The notes under the pieces: model-generated | Databases searched by the model: none | Told to the model about the DNA's origin: nothing | What the model saw: the letters and a program-made list of their open reading frames with translations, nothing else | Translations under genes and position numbers: made by a program | In this document: positions 25,414-38,800 of the stretch, piece by piece | Layout of the letters: each line of letters begins with the position of its first letter | Position numbering within the stretch: position 1 is the stretch's first letter | Source: Symbiodinium kawagutii | Taxonomy: Eukaryota; Sar; Dinophyceae; Suessiales; Symbiodiniaceae | Length of the DNA: 64,000 nucleotides | Direction: 5' to 3' | Assembly: GCA_009767595.1 (NCBI GenBank) | Contig: VSDK01010484.1 | Location: 662,123 to 726,122, forward strand

Positions 25414-28260
25414 CTGCCGAGGTCCACCCGGGGACCCATGGGGGGCCCGGTGGACGTTGCGCCTAGGACGTCCGTGGTTGATTATACATGGGCTAAGTGA
25501 TGGTTCATTGGTTAAGGGAAAACTAAATGGATTATAAGTATATATGGTTGATTGTATTGTTATGTTTTGTGGTCAATTGATCTGGTTAGTTGATGGTCCG
25601 TTGATGATGAGTGGCTAATTAACGGCTGGTTTGACCTATAGTGCAACTGTTGAAATCTATGTGGTTAGTCGTTGGTGGATGGTTGGTTGATGCTTGATTA
25701 GTACTTGATGAACTAATGATGGTTAAAAATGCTTAGTGAAGTCAATGCTTAGCTGATGATGATCGATGGGTATCGAATGGTTGATCTACCCTCATGGACA
25801 CCAACCGCAGGTCGTAGGACCCAACCAAAAGGGTATCCCAAGAAGAACCTGATCATCCAACCCCGATTTGAGGAGGTCTATGCGCACCCGCCCTCTCATT
25901 GTTGATATTTGCAACCTGCCCTCGACTGATGGTAACCCTGGGTAGGAACCTGTGGAAACCAATCTGCCAGTCCCATAAGCTTCTGGAACCAGCGAAAAAT
26001 AAGGATGTTTTTTGGGAACGACATCGTTTCCAAGTGGTGTTGGACTGGCGCTTTCATGGGATAGGAACTTGGATTCGACTGCCCACAACTCCCAAACGGT
26101 GTCGTCGGTCTCCTGGTTGAGCGGCGGTGTCATGTCTGATGAAGCAGGGAATTCTCTCCTTCGTTGCCAGGTGTCTCGCCTTCCTCCTCCAAGTGATCCT
26201 CCTTTTTGGCTACCACCTCTTTGCCGAGCCCTGCATGGCGGCATCGGTCAACGGTGCTGAATGCCCCGGATCCAAGCCTGAAATCACGTCAGACACCATG
26301 GCCATTGCCACGGCCATTGTCATCATAACCAGCTGATTGGGCGCGGTGGTTTGGCCAAACATTCCCAGTGGCCTGGCCATCTGAAGCGGTCCTCGCACAC
26401 AATGCAAAGCTTCCAACAATCTCTTCGCACATTTCTAGTCCTTAACCCATCTTCGGGGTGATAAACCCGATTTGGTGAGAATCAACGGTTGGCGGGAATA
26501 GTTACACACTTAGGGTTAGACATCAACCAACAGTTTCTTGACCCTGTATCAAGGTCAGTCATCAATGCAGATTCACCATCAAATGTCAGGTTGCACAACC
26601 CCGGAAATGGAGTTGATCATGGACCTCATTCATGTACAGCATCTTGTACATATTCGAATCAATATGTATACCCGTTATCTCCACTTCTTGGTGGGCAACA
26701 TCAAACAACCGTAACCATTCAGTAAAGCAAGGGATGTTACCCACTAGCTGTGTGTATCTGCCATGAAGTTGCAACCACCACTCGGGGATAGTAGGCACCA
26801 AACGCGCGGGGTGAGTATGAGCCCATTATCAAGGAAGGCATGCCAGGCATGCCCTGATGATTGATCACACATGTCATTCATTGGTAGTTTATCCAAACAC
26901 GCCGCTCTAGCGGAAGTTGCTTTTGTCCGGGTGAAATTGTGTTTCAGGATATCTTTTATTTAGTGTTTGGGTACTATTTTTAACTGGTTTTTGCAACTTT
27001 TGAGGCTTTCATCATGCCTGCTATTTCCAATACTTTCAGTCTAGAACCTTTGTGCGTAGAGAGAGGGGACAGCGAACAAGATATAAGGGTGCACGATGAT
27101 GCGCAAATCCATTCATGGTCCCGATCAACTATCGCTAACCACCACTACTGCTACTCCCTCATTGGTAATTGCATCATTCAGCATCAGCTGTCCTTTTTGG
27201 ATAATTAGTGGTCAATTGCCAACTCTGGTTGCCTATCCTCAATTCTAAGTATGGTTTGATAGCTTGAAATTGTTAATGGTCTAATTACTCTCATCAGTCA
27301 TAAAGTTGTTAGTGGTTATTCAACATGATAGCCAAACATTAATCAATAACGATAGCTAACCACCATCACTATCAAGTTGATAGCTACCGTTTTTGGTGCT
27401 TCGCTATCACTTCTTGCTCACTAAGCAAGCGTGATTGACCGTTCCCACCTTCACTAGCCCATGATGATGAACCCTTGTATGAAATAATCGGCCATGGTGA
27501 TCTTTGCATTGATTGGTTCATCTACCAAAGTGTCAAAAAAAATATTGTTGCCAATGGTTGGCTAATTGATGGTCAAAATTAATGAAACTACTTAGGTGAC
27601 ATATTTGAACAAACCAGAATGTGGCGAACCCCGCTATCAACGACTATTAAACCACATTCTTCCACCGGTAAGAAGAACCAAACAATAATAATTCCATCAA
27701 CAAGCATCATTACGCAGAGTCAACCACCACCACCACCAACCACTCTCATTGACAATCAATTAACCCTCAACAGACCAACCATGAATCAATCATAAACGAT
27801 CAGCAAAAACCATCTAGCATTCTGAGTCATAAAAACAAACCTAACCATTAAACACGGTTTAACCATGAATTTATGGATTACATAAATATGCAAAAATCAT
27901 CGTGAAAGCAAAATAAAACACATAAACACGATAAACAACATATTGAAATTAAAAAACATCAAACATACTTGTAAAAAGCCATCGTAAACCATCAAGAATG
28001 CACCAAACAACTTTTAAACAACTGCTCAAAACAACCTATGAAATCTACAACTACCACCCGAAACCATCAAAAATCAATCAAACCATCCTATAAAACCATG
28101 AGCAAGCTGTAAAAACCATACGAAAACCACCCTGAACAATCTATAAAGACTGATGAAAACCAATTAGAACCTATACAAAACCACCCCAAACAACCTATAA
28201 CAAACACCCTCAACCGTTCCAAATCAACCCATCAACCACTCGGCTTCCCATGGCCGCTAC
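25414..28260. other. Intron-like tract
   Basis: G/T-rich on the left (GGTTAGTTGATGGTCCGTTG), strongly A-rich and A/C-rich on the right (27760-28220, CAAACAACCTATAAAACC). A mixed-composition island at 25790-26420 has a 150-codon minus-strand frame (YGTGRLVSTGSYPGLPSVEG) of unknown nature. Confidence 0.4.
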
Positions 28261-28310
28261 CTGCATGCGTAGCCACCGCTCGTTGCTGAGCAAATCCCGT
28301 GGACCTGCAC
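28261..28310 (-). CDS. Candidate 50-nt exon, unidentified gene
   Basis: Both splice sites look classical on the minus strand: acceptor GATTTTAG|GTGCAG and donor ATGCAG|GTAGCG. The exon reads (GT)AGPRDLLSNERWLRMQ, starting two bases into a codon and ending in phase 0. It joins in frame to 30263-30296 upstream and 25348-25413 downstream. Product unknown. Confidence 0.55.
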
Positions 28311-30262
28311 CTAAAATCGGAGGCCGCGTGCTGACGCTGGGCGTCAAGGGAAACCGGGATTCAGAACGCTGGGGTTTATGGTGGGTAGCATTGGTTTCGT
28401 AACCGGGAATAGTTATTGGCAAGGTTTATAACTGATTAAGCAACCGTAAATAGTTATTGGTCACTATTATTGACAATCAAGAAATCATCTATTGTGGTTA
28501 TACTTAATTAACTATTATTAGTGATAAAACTACAACAGTCAAGAGTAGCCAATAATGGATAAATAGGATTAAGCTTTAGTGATTAAAACCCTTGGGTCAT
28601 CCTCCTGGAATGGTTACCATTGGAATAGTTTCTTAAAGAATTGTGTTGTCATTGTTGGGTAGAATGATAGTTAGCATCATTAATTTAGAATGGTTTCCGA
28701 ATTCTTTAAGCATGGAAAACCCTCAAAGAATCAGGAAACCCTTTATTGATGCTTAAAACAGGATGGTTATCAGGTACGAACTAAGTGGTTGGTGCTTTCA
28801 ACCCCTCTGAACAAGGTGTGTTTCAACCAACCATTTGTTAATAAGTACTATGGAAAACATGTTAAAACCAACATCTAGCTAGTTAACCTTCATGATCTAA
28901 GTAGCACCAACCAGTTAAGCATCATGAAAAAAAAACCAGCAGGANNNNNNNNNNNNNNNNNNNNNNNNNNNNNNNNNNNNNNNNNNNNNNNNNNNNNNNN
29001 NNNNNNNNNNNNNNNNNNNNNNNNNNNNNNNNNNNNNNNNNNNNNNNNNNNCAGGAATCAATTTGTTCAAAACTCAACCGTTCCGCAGGAGTCTGGTCGC
29101 TGCTCGGAAATGGATCGTCAGCTGCGATGAGTGGGTGTGCTCTTTCTTCCCGGTTAAGAGCAGCAACGGTTGTGGTTTACACTCATGGTGACTTAACCTT
29201 GAAAACTGATGGCTATAACCAGTTTTCAGCTTGCAAAGTGATAGTTTATAACTAGTTAACGTATCAACAAGTGTTTTTTTGAGAGCTGATCAACCAAGTT
29301 ATATCATCAATAGCTTGCTTAGGTCAATAACGAGGGCCTGCCTGGTTTCACTAGTGGTATACTAGTGGTATAAGTAGCGACTGACACGGCTGCAACCATC
29401 AATCTGCAACGGATCAACAAGTGACAACTACTCGTATGTTTTCGTAATGTGCACCTTGGTTTTGGCATCCATATATGAAGTTGTTTATGGATATTTCTAT
29501 ACTAGTGAATCACCCGTACGTTTATAGAAGCCAAATTAAACTACTGGAAATGAACCACATGTTTTTTTGGTTAACCATGGTTGACCTCATTATAATGGTC
29601 CTTGACTCCAAGAAGCGATAATTGGCCAATTTCTCAACCACTTATGTACTATTTAACTTACTCAGAGTGCTTATTAAATATTGTTTAATGCTGTATACTA
29701 TGAACATAACCTTTTTTAGGTAATCATAGTGGTTCTTAACTGGGCCATAAGTGGCTTCGTATCTAATTGACCTACTTCTGAAACCCACCAGGTGAATGAA
29801 GCTATTTGTGATGAAACATGTGATCTTAAGCTTTAATTAGGTCAATGAGTATAATAAGCACCCATGAATTATCAGCTGAAAGGCGTCTCTGGGCTAGTAC
29901 TTGATGTACAAGCTGATAATGGCTTATATTTGACACTACTTTGTGGTTTCATGATTGACCGATGTACTTCAAACTAATCCATTTATTAACCCCTCAGTAT
30001 TGTGGAAAAAAACAAAAAACACTTTTTAGCTATGACAGTTCCAACTCACTTTTGAACACCAAGCATGTGTTCTTAACCTTTTTGCTCGAAATTTCTGGCT
30101 GCTCAGGATTAACTGATATCAAGCCCCACTACTATAATTCTCATGCTTGATTACATGCTCTATTGATCATTAACCACTGGGCAATTAACCAATGTTAATC
30201 ATAGAATGACCATCATGGACCAGCATCATTATGAACGCAGCATCGAGCGCTGAGTTTGGAAC
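28311..30262. other. Intron-like tract with assembly gap
   Basis: G/T-rich to A/C-rich AT-rich sequence with no supported gene. A small GC patch beside the gap (29080-29150) has short frames on both strands. Confidence 0.4.
28945..29051. other. Assembly gap (N run)
   Basis: 107 consecutive N. Any frame spanning it is meaningless. Confidence 1.
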
Positions 30263-30296
30263 GCAGCGTCACCGGGACGGAGGCGCCGGGCACGAT
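30263..30296 (-). CDS. Candidate 34-nt exon, unidentified gene
   Basis: Minus-strand acceptor CACTGCAG|ATC, then IVPGASVPVTL plus one base, then a GT donor (CTGC|GTTCC). The single leftover C plus GT from the next exon codes Arg. The frame is also open upstream (PDPTTTATRSALQ). I-x-P-G-x-x-V-x-V is common in immunoglobulin-like or ASH-type beta-sandwich repeats, but 11 residues cannot prove it. Confidence 0.42.
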
Positions 30297-32360
30297 CTGC
30301 AGTGCGCTACGTGTTGCGGTGGTGGTGGGGTCCGGGCGGCTCGGTGGTTGAAGGGTTCATTGGTGGTGGTTATCTGAGATATCTGGTTGATGACGGTGGC
30401 TATCTGGTTGAATGATGGGTGAGTGATGGTTGATGGTCCGCGAAGGTCTGGTGAATGAAGGTGATCTGCTGGTTGAATGATGGTGGAAAATGGTTGAAGG
30501 ATGGATGAATGATGCTTAATGATGCTTGAATGATGGTGGAATGATGCTGAATGATGGTCAATGTAGTTGATTCATGGTACTGGTACATGCATAATCATAT
30601 GATGCTTTTGCGGTTGAAAGGATGGCTCAGCACCAATCACGCAGATTCATCTGACAATGGCTTATGCTTGCTGGAAGGGGAATGGTGGTTGACACTGGTT
30701 GAACGGTTTCCGAATCAGAAGAATTTCTTGGTGTCCAAAAAAAGAAATGATGGTGGAACTGTGATAGGTACAGTACCATAGATTGTCAACGACTCGTGGA
30801 AAAGTGGTAGAATGGTGCACTGGGTGATTCAAAGCAATTTGTCGCGGAATCATGGCGACCTGTTTTCCAGCTAGGGGCATCAAACCCACGTAGAACTAAG
30901 CATTCTCAACCATATCAATCATCACTAACAGTTGCTTGGATGTGCAGCTGACTATGGTTATAAGTTATAAGCCCTAAAACGTAGCTTATAACCCTCGACG
31001 CCATGGTCAGTGACAACTTACTGGGGGTGCACATCCAAGTATTCATGCTTAGCAACCAGCATTCATTGCATCCTTGTCATCCACACAGCCACGGAGCAGG
31101 GTCACCACCGGGGGCTGTGGATCCATTGGTCAACCACCATTGGCTTCAGCCAGCTAACCATCCAATGTTTGGGGGCTTACAGAGTTGTACCCCCTAACTA
31201 GCGAAGTTTATTTACAACTAGGATAACTACTAGTTATGGCAAATCTAACTATAGTCAAAAGGTTCATTGACATTGACCAGCTTGTGACTGAGGGGGTACC
31301 ACTCTGCATGAAGTAATGGATCTACCATTAACACATTTGTGGTCGTAATTAGCATGCGGTCAATGATCTACATGATATGATCGCAACGACTTTTTATCAA
31401 AAATACTGCTATCATGAACATACGCATAATTTAACAGCAAGTGGATGGCAATTATACTGGTGGTGGTTTCTGAAAATTAAAAACCCCACAAATGGATGGT
31501 TTCATAGTATAAATGGGTAATATGGGATGATTTGGGGGTACCGCTATTTTGAGAAAAAACGGTGCTTGATGATCGTCACCCATACTGATTGGAGATCACC
31601 CGTGATCATGATCATGGTGATGCCACGCAAGCTATGCGCCCCAACAATAGCTGGAACCCCGCAGATTCCCCAGGGGATCATCGGCTTGGGGTCTCGAGCT
31701 TGGCTATGGGTCATAAGTCGTAACCAACCATCCCAAATCGGGTAGTCGTTCACATCCCAACGTTTCAATTGATCATTGATGGGATGTGAACAGCCAGGGG
31801 TACCGGACCGTTGACCCACAAAGATCAAAAGTCGGTTGCTGGGTCCTGGATGGTTGTTCGACTGGATCGAGCCTGGTCGAGCCCTCACCTCCAGAATCGA
31901 TGGTCATTACATTACCTAAGAAACGTGGTACTTCTTCGGATGCAGGTGTGCCTTGGATGATGGTTTCTAGTGTCCATCTACTAAAAAACAATTTCATTTT
32001 TGTAGGACTGGACCCCGAACTGTGGACCCAGATGTGAAGTAAGCTCTTGAGATCTCCCTGTTTTTTCCATTGCTGCCATGGGAGATTCCCACGAACGATG
32101 AAAATCCACTGGAACATGGAATTAGTTGGTGCCTCCCAGGTTGATGCTTTCCATAAACCGGCTTGGGACGGCTTCGATGCACCAACAATTGACCCCGTTA
32201 TCCATCAACCAGTGGTCGTTTAACCATTTTATTGCTGCTTATCATTCCCTATTGTTGATCCTAATTAACCATGGTTAAAACATGTTAAAAAATGTTAAAA
32301 CCACCAAGCAGCTACCCATGCTGTGGCTGCTTCAATCCACCCATGCCCCTCAGCGGCGAC
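30297..32360. other. Intron-like tract with intermediate-GC island
   Basis: Starts with GGTTGAATGATGGTG-type repeats. 31540-32190 is a mixed-composition island with minus-strand frames (WDVNDYPIWDGWLRLMTHSQ) of unknown nature, preceded by a family 1 inverted-repeat element. Ends in A/C-rich sequence. Confidence 0.4.
31462..31560. repeat. MITE-like inverted-repeat element, family 1
   Basis: Left end GGTGGTTTCTGAAAATTAAA; right end TTTGGGGGTACCGCTATTTT followed by GAGAA, the reverse complement with mismatches. About 99 bp. Confidence 0.6.
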
Positions 32361-32414
32361 CTTGCGGGGGCACGCATAGCGCGGGCGCTGTTTCCAGTCG
32401 TCATCTTCTGGGTC
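32361..32414 (-). CDS. Candidate 54-nt exon, unidentified gene
   Basis: Minus-strand acceptor GGTGGCAG|GAC, then DPEDDDWKQRPRYACPRK, then a GT donor (CGCAAG|GTCGCC). Phase 0 at both ends and in phase with the next island at 30263-30296. Acidic then basic residues. A/C-rich sequence on the left and GTTAATAAGGG-type sequence on the right. Family unknown. Confidence 0.52.
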
Positions 32415-35124
32415 CTGCCACCGGACGGTAGTGGGGTTCGTCATAGTGGTTAATCACTATGGGCTTAACAGGGGTTTCAAGGGATTCATAGGGGTTAGTA
32501 AGGGTTAATAAGGGCCGATAGGGATTGATAAGGGTTAGTAATGGTCAACAGTGAAAATATATATGATCGGTTAATTTCGACCAGCTGATAGTGGTAATAA
32601 TGACAAGTGGGAAATAGTAACACATATATAGTCATTGGTTATGCAGTTGATGTTCGTTTAACAGTACGTTAATCAACTGTTCACCAACCGTAGAGAATTT
32701 TTCATTATGTTTGATAATGGTACCGGGTAGGTTCAGGAACAATCAATCATATTGGTTGATAAATCATGTTCGTGGCTGGTATGAAACACATCGAAGTTTA
32801 TCAAAATGTTTGATACCCCCTGGTGAAGGAACACACCAATGGAAAATCCCGTCATTGTGGGGGTTTCCCAGGGTTTGTTTATGAAAAACGATTTCTATTG
32901 TTATGTTAGATCACCGGAATTTGATCAGCAACCTTTGGAATGACCGTGAATCCGCATATTTATGGCTATGGTGTTGACCAAACATATTCTACAAAATCAA
33001 CAACATGGTTGTAATCAACACCTTAAATGAACTTGATACCACCATCGCCATGGTTGATGGTTGATGATGGTTAATGACGCTTGATGGTTGACTGATGGTT
33101 GACCAAACATGGTTTGTTCCCTGATCGTTGACCCATCATCCATTACTCAACAACAAACCAAACGGCATTATGATTAATCAATCATTGATGAACCCCATGG
33201 CTGGATGTTCTTGTTCAGAAGATCAGGATTTTTCTTCCAGGGGTTGGTGGTTTCAACCCCTTGAAAGAGTTTACTCAAGCAACGCACCATTCCGAATACC
33301 GAGAAAATTTCACTGTTCAAACCCACCAAGCAGCCTCTCATAGCTGCTGGCACGTTCACCGAAAATTGGGCAAAAAACAAATACCGCCATGGAACTGTGG
33401 TAACGTGTTAGGTACACTATACACTTGGAGCATCGGGTGAGCGCTTGTATTGCTGGTAATTATTTGGAAAACAAACATGTCATGACGCCCGAACATCAGC
33501 AATATCCGTGACAAAAACAAAACCACACAAACAAATATATGAATGAACATGATATGAGATACGGAAATGATAAATGCAATCCAGTCACAGAACACCAATT
33601 GTTTCACATCATTGATGGACATCTTTAGACATGCAACGCACCAAACTGATCTAGACTGGCTTTGGAGTAGTGTTGAGACTTAAGAACCTGAAGTTGGGAT
33701 TGATTCCAAACAACAATCAACACAGTATACCCGTAAAGCCAACCGCAACCACTGTTGTTAAGCTTGGCTCTCACACCTGACTGTAGCAGATATAGCCATA
33801 CTTTTGACAGTTATACGGGACATAGCCAACGTGTGTCTGCAGCCGGACGGATTCCCTGGACCCACATGTCGTTTGACCGATGAAAACGGATGAAACGCCA
33901 GGCCATCACGCGGGACCGTCGACATCGACCCTGGCAGCTGGAAACGAACCGCAGAAAAACGAAGGAGTTTGGCTGCGCCATCGGAAGGGTGGCTCTGCGT
34001 GAACATGCTCAGCGTGTGAGCCCCAGTGGCTCATGGGTCGGCTTCCTTCAAGGAAGCAGCTGGGCCATAGCCGCCGACCGCCTGCGCCAGCCATGAGCAC
34101 GGGCCAAGACTCAACGCATCGAGATCACAGAGCTCCACGACTTCAATAAAGGCCAGAACCAGACCATGGGGTCAGGCCGGAACTGGTGCCGGGGGCACAG
34201 GGTTGATCGCGCCTGGTGCCGGGGGCGGAACATTATAGCCTCGCCGTAGAAATACATGACGAAGTGAGGCTGAGCTGCCAACTGGTTCCCAAAGTTCGGC
34301 GAGTCTTGCTGGCTTTTCCCCCTTGAGGAAGCAACTTTGCCAGAAGCTGCGCTGCAGCGCCATTCAAGAAATACAGATACGTGATCCTGGTGGCACTGGT
34401 GGAAGTCCCTGACAATCTATGTTGCTGGATTTTGCAGAGGGGTTCAATCTAGTCCACTCATTTCTCTGTCCTGCTCGTACTTTCATCTTGCTCGGCACAA
34501 CAACCTCCATGCCTTTGATTAGCACATACGGCCATTTGCCTTCAGCTTCGAAGCTCCCGAATGCACGTTCACATTGTTTGCCCAGAAGAATTGCTGCATC
34601 GCCTCCCAGGAGCTGGCCAAACTTGCATACCATGAAGCCAAATTGATCCAGCAATCAACCAGCGCATGGCTCGTGCGAAGCAAGCTCTCTCAAGTGCCCT
34701 CGCATAACTTCCAATATCCTTGCTTGACAGGGCGAAATCTTTTGCAACTATATGAATGCAGCTTTGCGAGAAACATATTAGAGTAGTCACGCTCCGAAGG
34801 GCTGGCAATTTCTTTTGAAAAGGAAAGCCGTTTCCCAATGATGAAATTCAGCACAACTCGCTCTTCTTCTCAGAACCCTGCGACTCAGACCCAACGAACG
34901 AATTGTACTGGTCATGGAGGTTCTTCTGGGGCAAGATTCAAAACCAAGCTTCAGCATGAACTTGGAGGGGTGACAGGGGCGCTACAAAAACCTGGTTGCA
35001 GCTTGCAGGGACAATGCCACCCACCCTTGATGGGCACCCAGCCAGGCATGCTAAGCCAATCTGGAGACTGGCACTTAAATCACAGCATTGAAAGTCATGG
35101 CAACATAGAAATTGATTAAATATT
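32415..35124. other. Noncoding stretch with large intermediate-GC island
   Basis: 33840-34860 has mixed composition with overlapping minus-strand frames. The most protein-like is 34364-34654 (GQLLGGDAAILLGKQCERAF, then KWPYVLIKGMEVVVPSKMKV). A neighbouring frame at 34569-34838 (DIGSYARALERACFARAMRW) could join it by a frameshift, suggesting a decayed coding repeat. No family recognised. Confidence 0.35.
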
Positions 35125-35275
35125 GGGTTTCTCAAAATAGAGACCCCCCAAAATGGTGTGTTTTTGCTCATAAATGGTAGATAGATAGATAGATAGATAT
35201 ACACACATATGTCAATATGGGATGATTGGGGTATTATGGGATGATTGGGGGGTTCCCCTCTTTTGAGAAACCACC
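35125..35275. repeat. MITE-like inverted-repeat element, family 1 (expanded copy)
   Basis: Left end GGGTTTCTCAAAATAGAGAC; right end GGGGTTCCCCTCTTTTGAGA followed by AACCACC. Longer than the other copies because of an internal (GATA)n run and a duplicated GGGATGATTGGGG segment. It lies about 300 bp from the copia insertion. Confidence 0.7.
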
Positions 35276-35575
35276 AAATACGTTGACCCCGCCTGATCGA
35301 CTCATGATACCATCAGTGCCGGCTGCCACGGTGGCTTTCGACGAGACTGACCACCAACTGCATCCGCATCAGCTGAAGGATACAAGCTTTTCCAGCCAAC
35401 CCGGCGGCGCAACGGCAATGTTGCTGCTCTTGGGTGTCCCAACAGTGGTCTTTTGGTGTTCTCATGCAGTTGCCCATTGTGAAGTACCAAAATACACCAC
35501 CTTTGTCAATCCCGCATGCTACCATTTAGTTGGAAGTCCCCTAGTGACTCCTTAGGTCCCCTTTTGAAAGGTATA

Positions 35576-35581
35576 TATGGA
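35576..35581. repeat. Target-site duplication, left copy (TATGGA)
   Basis: TATGGA directly abuts the left LTR and is repeated exactly at 43463-43468 after the right LTR. Confidence 0.85.
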
Positions 35582-35816
35582 TGCGGGTAGCTGTGGTGAG
35601 CCCTTCCTCTCTGATCTGATTTCCGTAGCAGAAGCACCCTCAAGGTTCTATAGACTCGTGATAGTGGTTCCCTCACACTAGAATCCAGTTCCCTGATGGC
35701 TCTGCGCGATCAACACTGGGGCAACTCACAAGGGGCTCACTTTTCCTCGAACCTAAAGTTCTGATGGATTGAACACGCAGCCTGGCTATGGGTGTGAGAG
35801 ACCAATGGAATTGACA
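35582..35816 (-). repeat. 3' LTR of copia element (235 bp)
   Basis: On the + strand begins TGCGGGTAGCTG and ends GGAATTGACA, giving TG...CA ends. It reads identical to 43228-43462 over its full length by eye. Confidence 0.95.
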
Positions 35817-38800
35817 TGCCCCCCAGCCGGTTCCAGACTTTCCACATGCTCTAAAGCGTCGAGACCCTGTTTCTTTCGATTCCTGGCTGATTGCATCCTG
35901 GGATCTTGGACGATACGCCAGCATTGGCCTAGCTGGTAAAATCTTTGTAACTGGTGTTGCTCGTTGTCTTTTGTCAAACTGTTGCTCGATTGAGCATCGG
36001 AGTTGACCCACCGAAGGTGGAGAGAAGTTTCTGAGATTGCATCTTTCAGACCTAGCATTTCCAATGACACCCGGCGCTCGGGCCCCTTGGGGACATACAC
36101 TGGGTTCATGAGCTTGTCATACACATTTGTACTGTCCGTGATCAGTACTGCGGGAACAAGGGATACTTGCGTTCCTGTCCGGCGGACATTAACACTACCT
36201 CCCCTCATTTCGAAGAACTGCAACCGGACATGATACAACAAATCTTCGCAATCAATGGCTGCCAAACTCTCGGCAGCACCTGGACTCCTACACTGACGAG
36301 TGATCTTAGCGGATTGCCAACTTACCAAGGACACCGGGCACATGCTACCATTCAACAAAGACTTACTCGTGAAGCCAACCACCAATCCCTGGGTACTCTT
36401 ACCATCCACCCGGTTCTGACCGGATGCATCTGCCCATCCTGCTACCAGGGTGTCTTCCAAAGGCAGATTTCCATGAATGAGTAACTTATGATCTCTTTTA
36501 CTCTTAGCCAAGAATACCACCTTATTCGTCTCTACGAGATTTCGTACAGTGCTTTGGTTCACCTGTGACAACATCAAGCCCACTGCTGCAGACATGTGTG
36601 GCGCCACCTGCTGTGCGTGCCATGATAGAGCTCCCAACGCAGCCCTGAGTTTGGACTTCTCACCCTCAGTTGTGGCAACCTCTGGTTGCTTACGACGCTC
36701 ACTGGAAATATTGATTTCCTTGAGATCATCTAAGTACGTTCGTTGAGTGAGTTCGAAACCCCCATCCTTCAATCGTTTGATGAACACACCACACTGAGTA
36801 AAACCATGGTCGGCATCCTCCCAGGTTCCCCATTTGAACTTCGATCGGATTTTCTCACAAAGCTGATTCCAAACGGTACAATCTTCAGGACCACAAAATA
36901 AGAAATCATCAACATGGCCACTAATCAAACCAATGAGACGATCTTCCACAACATATTTGAAACAACAAGGATCAGAAACACATCGCACAAAACCAATGGA
37001 CTCCAGATAATCCGACACCGTGAAGAACCATTCCAGGGGTGCATCAACCAACCCATAACAAGCTTTCCGAAGCCGTGTGATGGAATCCGCTGGGATTCCC
37101 ATGGCATCACAGATCTCCTCAGTGGGCACAACATAAGCTGTGCCTTGGTACTCCCTGCCTTGGAGAAAGGCTCCGGACACATCTCCCTTGAACACTTTGA
37201 ACTTCAGGGACCCTGCGATACACAGCATGATCTGACGAGTGGTACGGGACATCGTTGGTGCAGCAGTGGGCCTATAGGCATACTGGGGGTCCATGTATCC
37301 CAAAACGACACACCGTGCCTTTGCGGTTCGTTCACCCGACTCCGATCTCTTCCAAGTTAAAATCCATCGCATCTTCATTGCTTCCGACCGGCTTGGCTGC
37401 AAATGCACTGGCAAAGCTTCCAGGGCTTGCGCCGCCACGAACTTCTTCACCTCTACCTGTTTTGCCTCTCGCATCTGAGACAGTTCATCTTCGTTAAGGT
37501 GTCGCTCACTAACCTCTATGGCTCGCTTCCGAAACTGAGAGACCAAAAAGGCACCTATGTCGTCGCTCATGAATTTCTGACTTCGACGAGACACTGGAAG
37601 AGCCACATCAATCTCTACGGCAGCTCGACCGGTGCCCTCGGCCACTAGGTCCTCGTCCTCATCCGGAACTGGTGCCTCCTCGAGCCGTTTCCTTGACCTC
37701 TCTGGCATCGGACATTCTGGAGCAGTTCTCTTGGTGCGGGCCCGATACCTAGGCATCTCTAACATCTCCTCATCTACTCCTTGTTCTTTATCTAAGTTCG
37801 TGGGCTGTTCCTCAGTGACATCCTCATACTGGTTACGAGCTAAATCATCCGTCAACTTGGTCACTGTCCATGGCAATTCTGGAGGCTGTTGAAGTTCCTC
37901 CAGACATCGTTCACGTTCTGAAGCTCTACGGAGTTGGTTTGGACTAGCCTTCAACAACCTGTTGCCTCGCACTATCCACACCACCGAACCTGGTCGCCAC
38001 TGACCAGAATCGTCCTTTCGTGTTTCCACAGCCAACACGCGAGCAGGTCCTGTGAATCCTCCTTTGTTTGGAGCCTTTGGATCCTTCCTATTCTGCATTC
38101 TCCACACATACACAAGATCTCCTGGAACATAGTTTTCCAGGTGGTAGCTTCGGGTATTCTTGGCACGAGACAATCGATCAGCATAAACCCATTCAGTAAA
38201 AGCCTTTTCCGCCTGTTCCATCCTACTCCATGATCTATGAAACTCTCCATCGCTACGTTCACACAGTATGGGTGGGACCTCATCCAAGCTACTGACATGA
38301 AGACGACCAGACTGATCAGGAGAACGACCCAGAGCAAGCTGCATGGGTGAGTAACCCCGAACTACTTCCTTCTCATTACCCACTCTGACCGCTTCAGCAA
38401 GTGCCTCTCGTGATGTGATGGACGGATCATCAGCCACTAGCCTATCCATGACATGCTTGATACTCTCTATGGCTCGCTCTACATGTGAATTTTGCCAATG
38501 GGCCTCAGCAGGGATGACATCCTGTTCTATGTGTTGACTATCCAGATACTCGGACACCTCAGCTGACGTCCAAGCTCCTGCTGGATCCAGTCGAAGCTTG
38601 TCTGGTTTCCCAAAGATTGGTTTCCAATGCTCCTGAAAGGTTTTGATAAGAAACTTACCTGGGATACCTCGTGACGGGCCACCTTCCATGATCGAAGCAA
38701 TCCGAAACCGACAACCCTCATCAACCATGACCAAGAACTGAATTTTCTCCCCACTATGACCATGAGTCCAATGAGCACCATCCACTTGTACAACCTTCCA

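Noticed and set aside
28924..29130. ORF across the N run
   Set aside because: The frame is defined through unknown bases.
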